DNA of 64,000 nt, taken from the NCBI GenBank assembly GCA_913058575.1, contig CAJXRF010000002.1, positions 82,318 to 146,317 on the forward strand. Reading direction: 5' to 3'. Below, one piece after another: positions 34,473-43,219 of this stretch (position 1 is the stretch's first letter; every line of letters begins with the position of its first letter). The position numbers were made by a program, and so were the translations under genes. This DNA comes from an uncultured Bermanella sp. (GTDB lineage: Bacteria > Pseudomonadota > Gammaproteobacteria > Pseudomonadales > Oceanobacteraceae). Below the pieces are notes generated by a model, which did no database searches, was not told the DNA's origin, and saw nothing but the letters and a program-made list of their open reading frames with translations.

Positions 34473-35213
34473 TTATCTTTGCTGTGACACGTCCCTAATG
34501 CCATCAGCATGATAAATATCCCTAACCCAAAAACGCGTGGCCCCTGCCACTGCCACCGGCATCACAAAAATATTCACCACTGGCACCATCATCAATAGCG
34601 CTACACAGCCACCAAAGCTTAGGGTTTGAAACATGGGCTTTTTGGCATCCACTCTTAAGTCTTTAAACGATTGCTGATGATTATCTGCAGGGTAATCTAA
34701 GTATTGAATGGCTAAGCACCAAGCCCCCCATAGAAATGCGATCACGGGCACCAGTAAATTTACTAATGGAATCCATGACAATATCATTAAGCCAATGGCC
34801 ACCCATAAGCCGTACCAGATAAAATACCCTAGCTTTTGGAATTCCCGCACCAGAGTACGGCTAATCACACTGGATAGACTTTCCCCTTCAGGCAAAATAA
34901 TGCCCTCTTCACGTTGAATTTTTTCAGCCAATAAGCCATTAAATGGGGCGGCAAATATATTGGTAATAAAACTAAAACTTAACCCATAAATAATTAAGAA
35001 TATCGACACCATAATGGGCCACATAATCCAGCTAACAAAGTCCATCCAACTGGGTAGCCAGTCTAACGCCCACCCTATGGTGTCGGAAAATACGCCCCAC
35101 ATAAATGTGGTGATCACCCCAAACAAAATAATATTGGCCAGTATAGGAATAAAAATAAACCGCCTATAACCTGGGTTACTGAGTACTCCAATGCCTTGCA
35201 ATAAATACTTCAC
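34473..35213 (-). CDS. cysZ: CysZ/EI24-family membrane protein
   Basis: 246 residues with at least four hydrophobic segments. IFAAPFNGLLAEKIQ and the PLVNLLVPVIAFLWGAWCLAIQYLDYPADN region are typical of CysZ, a sulfate uptake protein that supplies cysteine synthesis. No cys genes adjoin it. It runs divergently from nothing close and is followed by the CLCA_X gene upstream on the same strand, 71 bases apart. Confidence 0.88.
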   Translation of the reverse strand: MKYLLQGIGVLSNPGYRRFIFIPILANIILFGVITTFMWGVFSDTIGWALDWLPSWMDFVSWIMWPIMVSIFLIIYGLSFSFITNIFAAPFNGLLAEKIQREEGIILPEGESLSSVISRTLVREFQKLGYFIWYGLWVAIGLMILSWIPLVNLLVPVIAFLWGAWCLAIQYLDYPADNHQQSFKDLRVDAKKPMFQTLSFGGCVALLMMVPVVNIFVMPVAVAGATRFWVRDIYHADGIRDVSQQR

Positions 35214-35284
35214 CGATTTAATTCCCTCTATTTTCTATGATTAATGTTTTTAGTGTTTGGCGCTGATTCAACGCGCCCTTATTT

Positions 35285-36157
35285 TTAAACTTCAATGAGG
35301 CGCTGCTCTTGATGCTTAAGCACATGTCCTAAATGATTAAAATATTGTGCAAATGCGTCATTAATTTTCACACGGTGCTCACCTTGCGGGTACAGTCCCA
35401 TTTTGGCCTCTTGAGATTGTAAGGTTCCGGTGACTAAAAAATTATTTTTGATGGGAGCATCTTGAACATAAGCCTCAAACGCGCGAGCACATAACTCCTC
35501 TGGCTGGCTAAAATAATCACTGCCCATCTTTTTATCCATGGCTAACGATCGTTTAAAATAGTCACTGCCCTTGGTGAGTGTTTCATTTAACATGATCGTT
35601 TGGAAGCAATGCTCTAGCTTGGCATTTAAAGCATGCTCCAATACCAATTGATCGTTAATCCAAGCACGGGAGGCAAAAGTATCGGTATTAGTGGGTGTAA
35701 ATAATTTGTCGCTAATATAATGATCAAAGGCGTGAAACCACTCATGGGCAATGCTGCCTGGGCCGGCATTTTTTGCCAACGCAAAACTGCGCGTGGCCGA
35801 TTCATAATGAGCACTTACCCCAGGTTGGCCACCACAGCCATATTGCAAGGCAAGGGTACCTCGCAAAGAGATTAACGATTCTGTGGCCCCTAATATGGTC
35901 ATTAAATCCAGCAAGGCATCAAAAAATAAAGGGCCGGCTTTTTGTTTTTCGGCTTCGCTGACCCATTGGCCAATTTGAATGCCACGAAAATCAAAGCGCC
36001 GACGAATGGTTAAAAAGCTAATATCAGCCGGGCCATGCTCTGAGCTAAGGTGTTCTGGGTTAAGGTGCTGTGGGCCTCGGCGATAAAATTCACGAGATTG
36101 CATAAATAAAAAAACTGCGCCTATAAGTAAAAGTGCGAAAGCGCCCATCATACTCAA
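35285..36157 (-). CDS. CLCA_X/LPD1-type putative metallopeptidase
   Basis: 290 residues. A short N-terminal membrane helix (about 3-20) is followed by a soluble domain. HEWFHAFDHY has the HExxH zinc-metalloprotease motif, and the DLMTILGATESLISLRGTLALQYG and PEELCARAFEAYVQD stretches fit the LPD1/CLCA_X domain found in phage- and plasmid-related polyproteins and in small chromosomal proteins. Activity and target are unproven. It precedes cysZ on the minus strand and may be co-transcribed. Confidence 0.72.
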   Translation of the reverse strand: MSMMGAFALLLIGAVFLFMQSREFYRRGPQHLNPEHLSSEHGPADISFLTIRRRFDFRGIQIGQWVSEAEKQKAGPLFFDALLDLMTILGATESLISLRGTLALQYGCGGQPGVSAHYESATRSFALAKNAGPGSIAHEWFHAFDHYISDKLFTPTNTDTFASRAWINDQLVLEHALNAKLEHCFQTIMLNETLTKGSDYFKRSLAMDKKMGSDYFSQPEELCARAFEAYVQDAPIKNNFLVTGTLQSQEAKMGLYPQGEHRVKINDAFAQYFNHLGHVLKHQEQRLIEV

Positions 36158-36177
36158 TTTTTAACAGGCAATTACAG

Positions 36178-37083
36178 TTAATAATGCCCCTTCACGCGTG
36201 CCACTAAAAAATCCACCGCGGCTTTCACCTTAGGCACATGGTAACGCTGTTTTTGATACAGCAGAAAAATGCCAAAATCGGGGTTTTGCGTGGTGCTCAC
36301 CACAGGGTTTATTTTTAACTCGATCAATTCGCCACGCTCTAGATAGCCTTTTAATACCCAGCGCGGCAACATCACAATGCCCTGCCCCTTTATGGCTTTC
36401 TCGATTAACCAAACACCCCCATTACTGGTGGCCACCATAGGAGGCGAAACATCTTGCCACTGGCCATCCAGTTCACAGATCCAAGGAGTGGGACCATTGG
36501 GCGCCCGATAAAACAAGCCCTTGTGACCACGTAGCTCCAGCGGGTGCTTAGGGGTGCCAAATTGCGCAAGGTAATCTGATGATGCCGCCGGAATAAACTG
36601 GTTTTCCATAAGCTTAATGGCCACCACTCGCTCATTAGGGGCGTACCCTCCACGAAAGGCAATATCCACCTCATCGCGGCCAATGGCCGAAAGCTCGTCA
36701 CTTAGGTGAACGTCTAACACCACCTCAGGGTAGCGCTCGCTAAATTCATCTAGCAAGGGCAACAAGATGCGCTCACCAAAGCCGGTCATGGCGCTAATGC
36801 TAAGCTTGCCCATGGGCTGAGTCTGGTAAGAGCGCACCGCTTCATTACTTTGCTCTAGTTGAGCCAATACATCACATACTTGTTGGTAATACTCTTGGCC
36901 AATCTCGGTAAGCTTCACCACTCGGGTAGAACGCTTAAGCAGCGTGGCCCCTAGGCTTTTTTCTAAATCCGCAACCCTTCTAGAAAGCGACGATGCTGGC
37001 ACACCAAAAAAACGCGCCGCCTTAGTAAAATTGCCAAACTCCGCTACTTTTACAAAATATTTTAGCGCCTTAAATTGATCCAA
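36178..37083 (-). CDS. LysR family transcriptional regulator
   Basis: 301 residues. The DNA-binding region opens MDQFKALKYFVKVAEFGNFT with SSLSRRVADLEKSLG, the usual LysR winged helix, followed by an effector domain of the CrgA-like subgroup. It is divergent from the NADP-dependent oxidoreductase, 198 bases apart, so it probably controls that gene; LysR regulators of MDR enzymes often work this way. The inducer is unknown. Confidence 0.9.
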   Translation of the reverse strand: MDQFKALKYFVKVAEFGNFTKAARFFGVPASSLSRRVADLEKSLGATLLKRSTRVVKLTEIGQEYYQQVCDVLAQLEQSNEAVRSYQTQPMGKLSISAMTGFGERILLPLLDEFSERYPEVVLDVHLSDELSAIGRDEVDIAFRGGYAPNERVVAIKLMENQFIPAASSDYLAQFGTPKHPLELRGHKGLFYRAPNGPTPWICELDGQWQDVSPPMVATSNGGVWLIEKAIKGQGIVMLPRWVLKGYLERGELIELKINPVVSTTQNPDFGIFLLYQKQRYHVPKVKAAVDFLVARVKGHY

Positions 37084-37281
37084 CCTCTGCCCCTTTAGGT
37101 AATAATTCCGTCCACAATCAACACTATCACCAAGATTAATGCCTTTAAGACAATAAAGAATAGCAATTTAGGCTCTATTCATACAGAAAAATAGCTGGCA
37201 TTCTTCAAACCAGTTTTAAGACACACCAACACCCAGCAGTAACCAACGCTAGGCAACAGATAAACAAACGGAAGCCAAACC

Positions 37282-38280
37282 ATGAGCACTTTTACCGCAA
37301 TCAATCTTATTAAACGCCCAACAGGCGGACCAATCACCAAAGAGCTTTTTGAAGTGGTTGAAAAAGAAATGCCTAAGGCAGGCCCAGGCCAGTTCCTAGT
37401 GAAACAAAACCACATGTCCCTAGACCCTGCCATGTTTGGTTGGATGAGCCCAGACACCAACAGCTACATTCCACCAGTTGAACTGGGCACAGTAATGCGC
37501 AGTTCAGGCATAGGGGAAGTTGTAGAAAGTAATCACCCTGACTTTAAAGCGGGTGATCGTGTGATGGGCATGATGGGCTGGCAGGAATATTTTGTCTCAG
37601 ACGGCCAAGGCATAAACAAAGTGGCAGCCCCCTTACCTGACGAAGCCGTTTTGTCTATTTTTGCCTTGCCAGGCATCACCGCTTCACAAGGTTACTTCAA
37701 TGTGGGCAAGCCTAAAAAAGGCGAAACCATTATTGTTACAGGTGCGGCTGGCTCTGTGGGCTCTATTGTGGGTCAGCTGGCCAAAGCCGATGGCCTGCGC
37801 GTGATTGGTGTAGTGGGTAACGATGAAAAAGCCGATTGGATCGTAAACACCCTAGGCTTTGATGCCGCCATTAATTACAAGTCAGATGATTTAGATGGGC
37901 AACTAGCTGCCGCGGCACCAGATGGCATTGACATGTTTTTTGAAAATACCGCAGGCCCCATTCAATCTTTAATTGTTGACCGTATGAATGCGCATGGCCG
38001 CGTGATGGTATGTGGGCTAATCGCCGATTACTCCAAACCCGTACCATCGCCAGGCCCAAGTTGGGTGAGCGTGCTAAAGCGCCGCTTAACCATTCAAGGT
38101 TTCACAATGCCTGATCATTACGGACAAGTACCTGAGCTAATTGGCAAGCTAACTCCTTATGTGATGGCCGGTAAAGTTAAGCACCGCTCGCACATTTTAG
38201 ACGGATTAGAATCTGCCATTGAAGGTTTGAACTTGTTCTTCACAGGTGAAAACAAGGGTAAGTTGATTGTTAAGCTGTAA
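37282..38280 (+). CDS. NADP-dependent medium-chain oxidoreductase (CurA/YncB-like)
   Basis: 332 residues. The N-terminal GroES-like domain lacks zinc ligands, and VTGAAGSVGSIVGQLAK is the NADPH-binding loop. The sequence fits the MDR group of leukotriene B4 12-hydroxydehydrogenase/curcumin reductase-like enzymes, which reduce activated alkenes. It is divergent from its likely LysR regulator and is followed by a terminator. Confidence 0.88.
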   Translation: MSTFTAINLIKRPTGGPITKELFEVVEKEMPKAGPGQFLVKQNHMSLDPAMFGWMSPDTNSYIPPVELGTVMRSSGIGEVVESNHPDFKAGDRVMGMMGWQEYFVSDGQGINKVAAPLPDEAVLSIFALPGITASQGYFNVGKPKKGETIIVTGAAGSVGSIVGQLAKADGLRVIGVVGNDEKADWIVNTLGFDAAINYKSDDLDGQLAAAAPDGIDMFFENTAGPIQSLIVDRMNAHGRVMVCGLIADYSKPVPSPGPSWVSVLKRRLTIQGFTMPDHYGQVPELIGKLTPYVMAGKVKHRSHILDGLESAIEGLNLFFTGENKGKLIVKL

Positions 38281-38315
38281 TTTATCACGCTATTGTTTAG
38301 TTTTTTAAAGTTGAT

Positions 38316-38350
38316 TGGTCGTCACTGTAAGGTGGCGACCATTCCTTTTT
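38316..38350 (+). terminator. Terminator after the CurA-like gene
   Basis: TGGTCGTCAC (38316-38325) and GTGGCGACCA (38332-38341) pair with one wobble around a six-base loop, followed by TTCCTTTTT. It is 35 bases beyond the stop. Confidence 0.8.
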
Positions 38351-38422
38351 CAAGCCTACTAACCTTTACTATTTAGCGCTGATATTATCAACGCTTCTTT
38401 CAAAATTATAATTGCAAATAGT

Positions 38423-39388
38423 TTAGGTTCTCAAAGGAATACCCGATTCCCAAATTTTATTTTCAGCATCCGAAACACCTGCTAGCTCTAATGATTTCAT
38501 AAAGGCTTTCTTTTGGGTAACAGTGTACTTCGAAGGACCTAAAATCATCCCTTGAAATATTTTATCAATACCTAATTCAGGAACTATATTTTTATCTAAA
38601 GGCAATTTATAAATAATCTCAGGCACTCCATTTATAGACTCTACGGACTCGGTAATAGCCTGATGATTAGGTAATAAGCTTGGAAAATATATAATTCTCC
38701 ATTCACTCTCCTCTTGAAAGCCTACATGTTTCAAGCTAACTATAAGTATTATTAATGCCATGTTTATCTGATTACAAATATCTGCTTTTTCCAGCGTCAT
38801 TAAAAAATCTTTTTCTTTCTCTAGCCTCTGAAATATAGCTACCAATTCCTCCTCAAAACGACGCTTTTCCCAGTATAAAGCAGGGCATAGAAAAATATTA
38901 AGACCATTATTTTGAGGTGGCGGATTATTTAAAATCAATGCAGCGCTTGCACCATTATTTCCACCATAAGCTCGCCACATTGAAAGTTTCCCAAAATGGT
39001 TCTCTTTTGGGCTACGCACCGAAAGCGAACTTATATAAGTATTTTGTAGATGGTCAGACCATGCTAAATCAAACTCTGCAAGAGCTGTATCTACAATCCC
39101 TTGTACAAAGTGGCTTAATCCCAATTGAAGAGCACCTGCTGACGATTTATCAGCCCTTCTATCTAGTAAAAAATCACGCAGCATATTATAACCATGAAGA
39201 ACTTCAGCATAGTCATTCATAAGGGAGACATTTCGCATCCAAAGACATTTATTAGTTATAATTTTATTAGCATTATCTGAAGAGGTGTAGTGAACTAATA
39301 GCGAATAATTATCGTCAAACTCCTTTTTTTCAGCAGCTAAATAGGGCAATAAAATATCATTGAATTTCCCAACATCTTCAGGCGTCAT
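38423..39388 (-). CDS. DUF2971 protein, probably acquired
   Basis: 321 residues. YSLLVHYTSSDNANKIITNKCLWMRNVSLMND and SMWRAYGGNNGASAALIL (shown as landmarks) are typical of DUF2971. The family is frequent in accessory regions, including near defence genes, but its function is not known. The gene is visibly more AT-rich than its neighbours and lies between two terminators, which supports horizontal transfer. No mobile element is adjacent. Confidence 0.75.
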   Translation of the reverse strand: MTPEDVGKFNDILLPYLAAEKKEFDDNYSLLVHYTSSDNANKIITNKCLWMRNVSLMNDYAEVLHGYNMLRDFLLDRRADKSSAGALQLGLSHFVQGIVDTALAEFDLAWSDHLQNTYISSLSVRSPKENHFGKLSMWRAYGGNNGASAALILNNPPPQNNGLNIFLCPALYWEKRRFEEELVAIFQRLEKEKDFLMTLEKADICNQINMALIILIVSLKHVGFQEESEWRIIYFPSLLPNHQAITESVESINGVPEIIYKLPLDKNIVPELGIDKIFQGMILGPSKYTVTQKKAFMKSLELAGVSDAENKIWESGIPLRT

Positions 39389-39486
39389 TATATTAATATT
39401 CTTAGTTTTGAAGTGTGAGCTTATTACATCACACCATAACTAAGACGCCAATAACTACCTGAAAGTATTACTTCAAGCCAAAAATA

Positions 39487-39520
39487 AAAAGGCCACCACA
39501 GTAAACTGTTATGGCCTTTT
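39487..39520 (-). terminator. Terminator between AhpD-like and DUF2971 genes
   Basis: AAAAGGCCA (39487-39495) and TGGCCTTTT (39512-39520) form a stem, with a nested ACAGT-ACTGT hairpin inside the loop. It lies 84 bases beyond the stop of the AhpD-like gene on the minus strand. Confidence 0.75.
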
Positions 39521-39604
39521 CCATTTAAAATTAATCACTTTAAGATTATACGTTCAAGAGAAGATATAACCTAAACACACAATCCTAATCACAAATTTAA
39601 AAGA

Positions 39605-40153
39605 CTATTTCTTTTCCCAAGCAAACCCTTTGAAAGGGGCATCCACTGGCGTATTAGCAATATGGTTTACATAGTTGCTCATGACCTTTTGCGATAACAC
39701 CAATATCACTTCCAATACATTTTTCTGCTGGTAACCGGCAGCAAAAAACCCATTGAGTACATCTTCCCCTACTACACCGCGCTCACGGACAATGGCCAGC
39801 GTTACGTTGCGCAAGGCTTCTAATTTAGTGGGCAGTGGTGTTTCGTTGCGCAGGGCATCGATAATTTCACTGTTCACTTTCATGGAGTGGGCAATACCGG
39901 TGTGGGCTGGCACGCAGTAGTGACAGGCATGCTCAACATTAATGGTTTGCCACACCACGGTTAGTTCTTCGGCGTTAAATGAGGTTTGCTGAGCTAGGTT
40001 ATGAAGGGCTTGATAGCCCTCTAATAATGGCGGGGCTTCAGCCATTACCGCGTGCAAGTTCGGAATCATGCCGAAGCTTTTCATGGAATTATCCAATAAA
40101 GGCTTAGCGGCTTCCGGGGCGGACTCTTGGGTGTGCAGGGTAAATTCGGTCAT
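39605..40153 (-). CDS. AhpD-like carboxymuconolactone decarboxylase family protein
   Basis: 182 residues. EHACHYCVPAHTGIA contains the CxxC-xxxH redox centre of the AhpD family, with VLSQKVMSNYVNHIA at the C-terminus. Such proteins act as alkylhydroperoxidase partners or as decarboxylase-like enzymes; the exact reaction is open. It is divergent from a TetR regulator, and three palindromes separate the two genes, so it is probably the regulator's target. Confidence 0.85.
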   Translation of the reverse strand: MTEFTLHTQESAPEAAKPLLDNSMKSFGMIPNLHAVMAEAPPLLEGYQALHNLAQQTSFNAEELTVVWQTINVEHACHYCVPAHTGIAHSMKVNSEIIDALRNETPLPTKLEALRNVTLAIVRERGVVGEDVLNGFFAAGYQQKNVLEVILVLSQKVMSNYVNHIANTPVDAPFKGFAWEKK

Positions 40154-40200
40154 GTTTTATCTCGCTTAATTAATTCAGTCAGGCTCTAAACTCACCAACC

Positions 40201-40214
40201 TGAACAAGTGTTCA
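40201..40214. promoter_or_regulatory. TetR-type operator O1
   Basis: TGAACAAGTGTTCA is a perfect-arm palindrome of the same type as two others nearby. It is the copy nearest the AhpD-like gene. Confidence 0.7.
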
Positions 40215-40233
40215 AGCGATACCTTAGATGGAT

Positions 40234-40249
40234 TTGAACAGCTGTTCAA
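40234..40249. promoter_or_regulatory. TetR-type operator O2
   Basis: TTGAACAGCTGTTCAA is a perfect 16-bp palindrome. It directly precedes a TATAAT (40252-40257) that may be the -10 of the TetR gene. Confidence 0.78.
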
Positions 40250-40256
40250 GCTATAA

Positions 40257-40272
40257 TTGAACAATTGTTCAA
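40257..40272. promoter_or_regulatory. TetR-type operator O3
   Basis: TTGAACAATTGTTCAA is a perfect 16-bp palindrome centred 23 bases from O2 and 57 bases from O1. It lies just downstream of the TATAAT and 18 bases before the TetR start, so bound repressor would block its own gene. Confidence 0.78.
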
Positions 40273-40290
40273 ATAAATAGTGAGCGCACC

Positions 40291-40881
40291 ATGAAATATG
40301 ACCGTGCCCAAGCCATACAAAAGGCCACTGGCTTGTTCTGGAAGCTAGGGTTTCAGGGCACCAAGATGCGTGATTTACAGGAACACCTAGACATGCGCCC
40401 GGGCAGTATTTACGCAGGCTTTGGCAGCAAAGAGTTGTTGTTTAAAGAAGCGCTTAATCTTTATACCGAGCAAAGTATTCAACAAGTTCGCCATTATGCT
40501 CACCAATATGACAACGCCCTCACCGCTTTGTATGAGTTTGTTAAAGACCAGGTCATTGGATCAAGCGCTGAAACAAGTGATAGCCAAAAACCTAACAACT
40601 GCTTTTTGGTTAAAACCGTGGCTGAACTGAACAATAGCCATGCCGAGATCAGTTTATGGGCGCAAATTGGATTAGAAAAAGTAGAAGAAGAATTTGCCGA
40701 AGTATTTAAACTGGCCCAAACACAAGGCCACCTTGAACAGCACGCCAATAGCCTGCGTTTAGCGAAATGGCTACAAGTTCAGATCATGGGGCTAAGAGCC
40801 TATGGTCAACTTAAAATCACTAAAGATGAAATGATCAAAATGCTCGATGAAATGTTTTCCAGTTTGCCCAAGGCGACCTAG
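40291..40881 (+). CDS. TetR/AcrR family transcriptional repressor
   Basis: 196 residues. The N-terminal helix-turn-helix is AIQKATGLFWKLGFQGTKMRDLQEHL with MRPGSIYAGFGSKELLFKEAL (landmarks). The C-terminal ligand domain is unassigned, with a Cys in KPNNCFLVK. The palindromic operators between it and the AhpD-like gene strongly suggest control of both. The start is at ATG 40291 with GTGAGCG upstream. Confidence 0.9.
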   Translation: MKYDRAQAIQKATGLFWKLGFQGTKMRDLQEHLDMRPGSIYAGFGSKELLFKEALNLYTEQSIQQVRHYAHQYDNALTALYEFVKDQVIGSSAETSDSQKPNNCFLVKTVAELNNSHAEISLWAQIGLEKVEEEFAEVFKLAQTQGHLEQHANSLRLAKWLQVQIMGLRAYGQLKITKDEMIKMLDEMFSSLPKAT

Positions 40882-40950
40882 GTCAGGGTTCAGTAATTGT
40901 TTATACTGCCCGCAAGATACGATACACAAAAGAAGTAACAGGAAGAGACC

Positions 40951-41301
40951 ATGAAACCAATCAATACCCTATTGAGTCTTTCGCTTTTATGTTTAGCTCA
41001 ATGGGTTAACGCTTCAAGCCTGAATGATTTTACACCCATTAAAATAAAGGAAAATCTAAATGGCTTGCATCTTAAGATTGAATCTAAAATGGTCGATAAA
41101 ATCAGCGTGGTAAAACTCACTAATCAAGAAGCCATTGCAGTAAGTTGCAGTGTCGTGTTCAAAGACGGCCCATCACCGGCTAGCACTCGCCGAACCAGCC
41201 TGGCCCCGGGTGGCAGTAAACTGTTATCGAAAGCATTTGGTCGTAGTTTGAACGGGTTAAGATTGGAAGTGGATTGCCATAAGAAGCAAATGGAAGTGTA
41301 A
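40951..41301 (+). CDS. Small exported protein of unknown function
   Basis: 116 residues. The N-terminal segment TLLSLSLLCLAQWVNA is a signal peptide with cleavage after NASS. The mature protein has two Cys residues (SCSVVF and VDCHKK) that could form a disulfide. It resembles a common family in Pseudomonas-like bacteria that is sometimes misannotated as a phosphoglycerate kinase. No function is assigned. AGGAAGAG precedes the ATG. Confidence 0.7.
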   Translation: MKPINTLLSLSLLCLAQWVNASSLNDFTPIKIKENLNGLHLKIESKMVDKISVVKLTNQEAIAVSCSVVFKDGPSPASTRRTSLAPGGSKLLSKAFGRSLNGLRLEVDCHKKQMEV

Positions 41302-41544
41302 CCCGTATATTAAATTTCAGCGCTTAGGGGCACATGCATTCGTGTTGCTCTGTTTATTAAAATTGCTATCCAATAAAAAAATCAATCTAAGGGGCTAATA
41401 GTCACCTGCCAAATAAACAGGGCAAAAAATAACCAATAGTAAATTTTGAAGTAAAAAAGAAAGGAATAGGCTAAAATAATTCATTGTTTCCCGCCCCATC
41501 GTCATTTCATATACGTCTAGCGCTTTAAATAGCCGGAGCCGATC

Positions 41545-41985
41545 ATGCCTCATAACCTACTACAATCTCTTGAATTCATTGATGGTGAATGGGAAGCGGA
41601 AGTGAGCTTTCCTGTTTTGGGTGAAAACACCTTATTAGTGTTAGAAGCCAACGAACTTGACGGGCCTTCAGAGAATCAAAAAGAAAAACTAAACTGGCTA
41701 TATGAAAACATTCAAACACTTATTACTGACATTGAAAGTGCTGTTTTCCAGTATTACCAAGATCAATTCGAAGGCTATCACCAAAAATTGGGCAAACAAG
41801 CATCACAACTGATGCCAACATTAAATGCCGCTAAAGACGTATGGAATCAAGTATTCGAACCCGGCATTTACATAGCGCCCGATGAAGACAACGAAATTCA
41901 TTTAGAATATGAATGCAGCTTTGATGAAGAAAATGGGCTACGTGTAATTATTATAGATGGCAAAATTTCCAAGGTATGCCTTTAA
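41545..41985 (+). CDS. DUF6985-like small protein
   Basis: 146 residues, acidic, no signal. The opening FIDGEWEAEVSFPVLGENTLLVLE and the middle YYQDQFEGYHQKLG resemble the DUF6985 family, known mainly from uncharacterised and immunity-like proteins. The match is by appearance only. It is separated from the exported protein by a 243-base gap in which I see no gene. Confidence 0.5.
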   Translation: MPHNLLQSLEFIDGEWEAEVSFPVLGENTLLVLEANELDGPSENQKEKLNWLYENIQTLITDIESAVFQYYQDQFEGYHQKLGKQASQLMPTLNAAKDVWNQVFEPGIYIAPDEDNEIHLEYECSFDEENGLRVIIIDGKISKVCL

Positions 41986-42047
41986 AATCTTATAAGAGTA
42001 TTTCTTGATCATGGGCGTACCCTGCCCCAGTCAATGTAAGGAATAAA

Positions 42048-42437
42048 ATGCAAACACCCTATTTCATCACCATGACCGCTCTTTTGATTCATCAAATTGA
42101 TGCGGCCTTTTGGCATGAATGGGATATGTTTTTGCTGCCTGGGGGCATTCAAGGCTTTTTGTTTTTTAACCTACTAATTATTCCTCTTGTATTATTTGGC
42201 CATCAGCACGTGATATTAAAAACACCCAAAGCGGTTTTATATAGTTACTTTTGCGCAGGCTTAGGCATCATCACCTTCGCCATTCACCTGGGGTTTTATT
42301 TATATGACTTTAAAGAGTTTATGCTGCCCATGTCTTGGGCAGTGCTGATCACAGGTTTAGTTTCAGGCAGCTGGCTACTGGCAAGCACTCGAAAATACCT
42401 ACAAAATGAATCATCTTGCGTTAAACATAAAGCCTAA
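42048..42437 (+). CDS. DUF6713-like membrane protein
   Basis: 129 residues with four hydrophobic segments. The N-terminal LLIHQIDAAFWHEWDMFLLPGG resembles DUF6713, a family of small integral membrane proteins of unknown function. It lies 16 bases upstream of the MOSC-domain gene and is probably co-transcribed with it. Confidence 0.6.
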   Translation: MQTPYFITMTALLIHQIDAAFWHEWDMFLLPGGIQGFLFFNLLIIPLVLFGHQHVILKTPKAVLYSYFCAGLGIITFAIHLGFYLYDFKEFMLPMSWAVLITGLVSGSWLLASTRKYLQNESSCVKHKA

Positions 42438-42453
42438 TAAATAGGAGTAAGTG

Positions 42454-43110
42454 ATGCACATTATTTCAATTAATACCTCTGTTTTAAAAGAAGCGACTCA
42501 TCAGGGAAAAACAATCTTAACCGGTATTTTCAAAACCCCTACCGATCAAGCGATTACGGTTGGTAAAATGAATATCAGCAATGACCTACAAGCCGATTTA
42601 GAAAATCACGGCGGTGAACACAAAGCCGTGTACGCCTTTTCACAACACCATTATCCTTACTGGCGTGAAGTATTAAACCAGCAAACGTTAACTCCTGGTG
42701 CTTTTGGCGAAAACCTAACCATTGAACACCTAGATGAAGCCAACATTCAGCTGGGTGACCAATATGAAGTTGGCGAATGTGTATTAGAAGTAAGCCAGCC
42801 GCGCGTGCCTTGCTTTAAGCTTGGCTTAGCGCTAAACAATAAACACGCACCCAAGTTGTTTACTCAGTACTTTCACACAGGCGTATATTTTAGAGTCATA
42901 AAAGAAGGTGCCATTCAAAAAGGCGATAAATTAACACTCATCAAACGGGTAGTTAACTCTGTCAGTGTTCATGACTTATTTCGCGCCAAGTTTGATAAAA
43001 GCTTTGAAGGCGCGCAAGAGATTATTAATAAAGCCTACAAGTTAGACTGCATCTCGCCTGAATGGCGGGAAAAAGTCGATAAATTGTATTCAAGGCTATT
43101 AGTTAATTAA
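42454..43110 (+). CDS. MOSC domain protein (YiiM-like)
   Basis: 218 residues. MOSC features are ENHGGEHKAVYAFSQHHYPYW, TPGAFGENLTIEHL and the conserved Cys in QPRVPCFKLGLAL, which in the family binds molybdenum cofactor or carries sulfur. YiiM reduces N-hydroxylated compounds. TAGGAG at 42442-42447 selects the ATG at 42454 over the GTG just upstream. Confidence 0.9.
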   Translation: MHIISINTSVLKEATHQGKTILTGIFKTPTDQAITVGKMNISNDLQADLENHGGEHKAVYAFSQHHYPYWREVLNQQTLTPGAFGENLTIEHLDEANIQLGDQYEVGECVLEVSQPRVPCFKLGLALNNKHAPKLFTQYFHTGVYFRVIKEGAIQKGDKLTLIKRVVNSVSVHDLFRAKFDKSFEGAQEIINKAYKLDCISPEWREKVDKLYSRLLVN

Positions 43111-43219
43111 TCCGAGTTTTTTATTTGAGACTGACTCGTTAGGTTAGGTATTCTTGGATTAAACTTCGAAATGCTTAACGTACAAAAAATAATAAATACT
43201 AAAAAGATAGGTAAACACA

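Noticed and set aside
38423..39388. DUF2971 gene as a proven phage defence system
   Set aside because: There is no partner gene or effector domain; only composition and isolation suggest accessory status.
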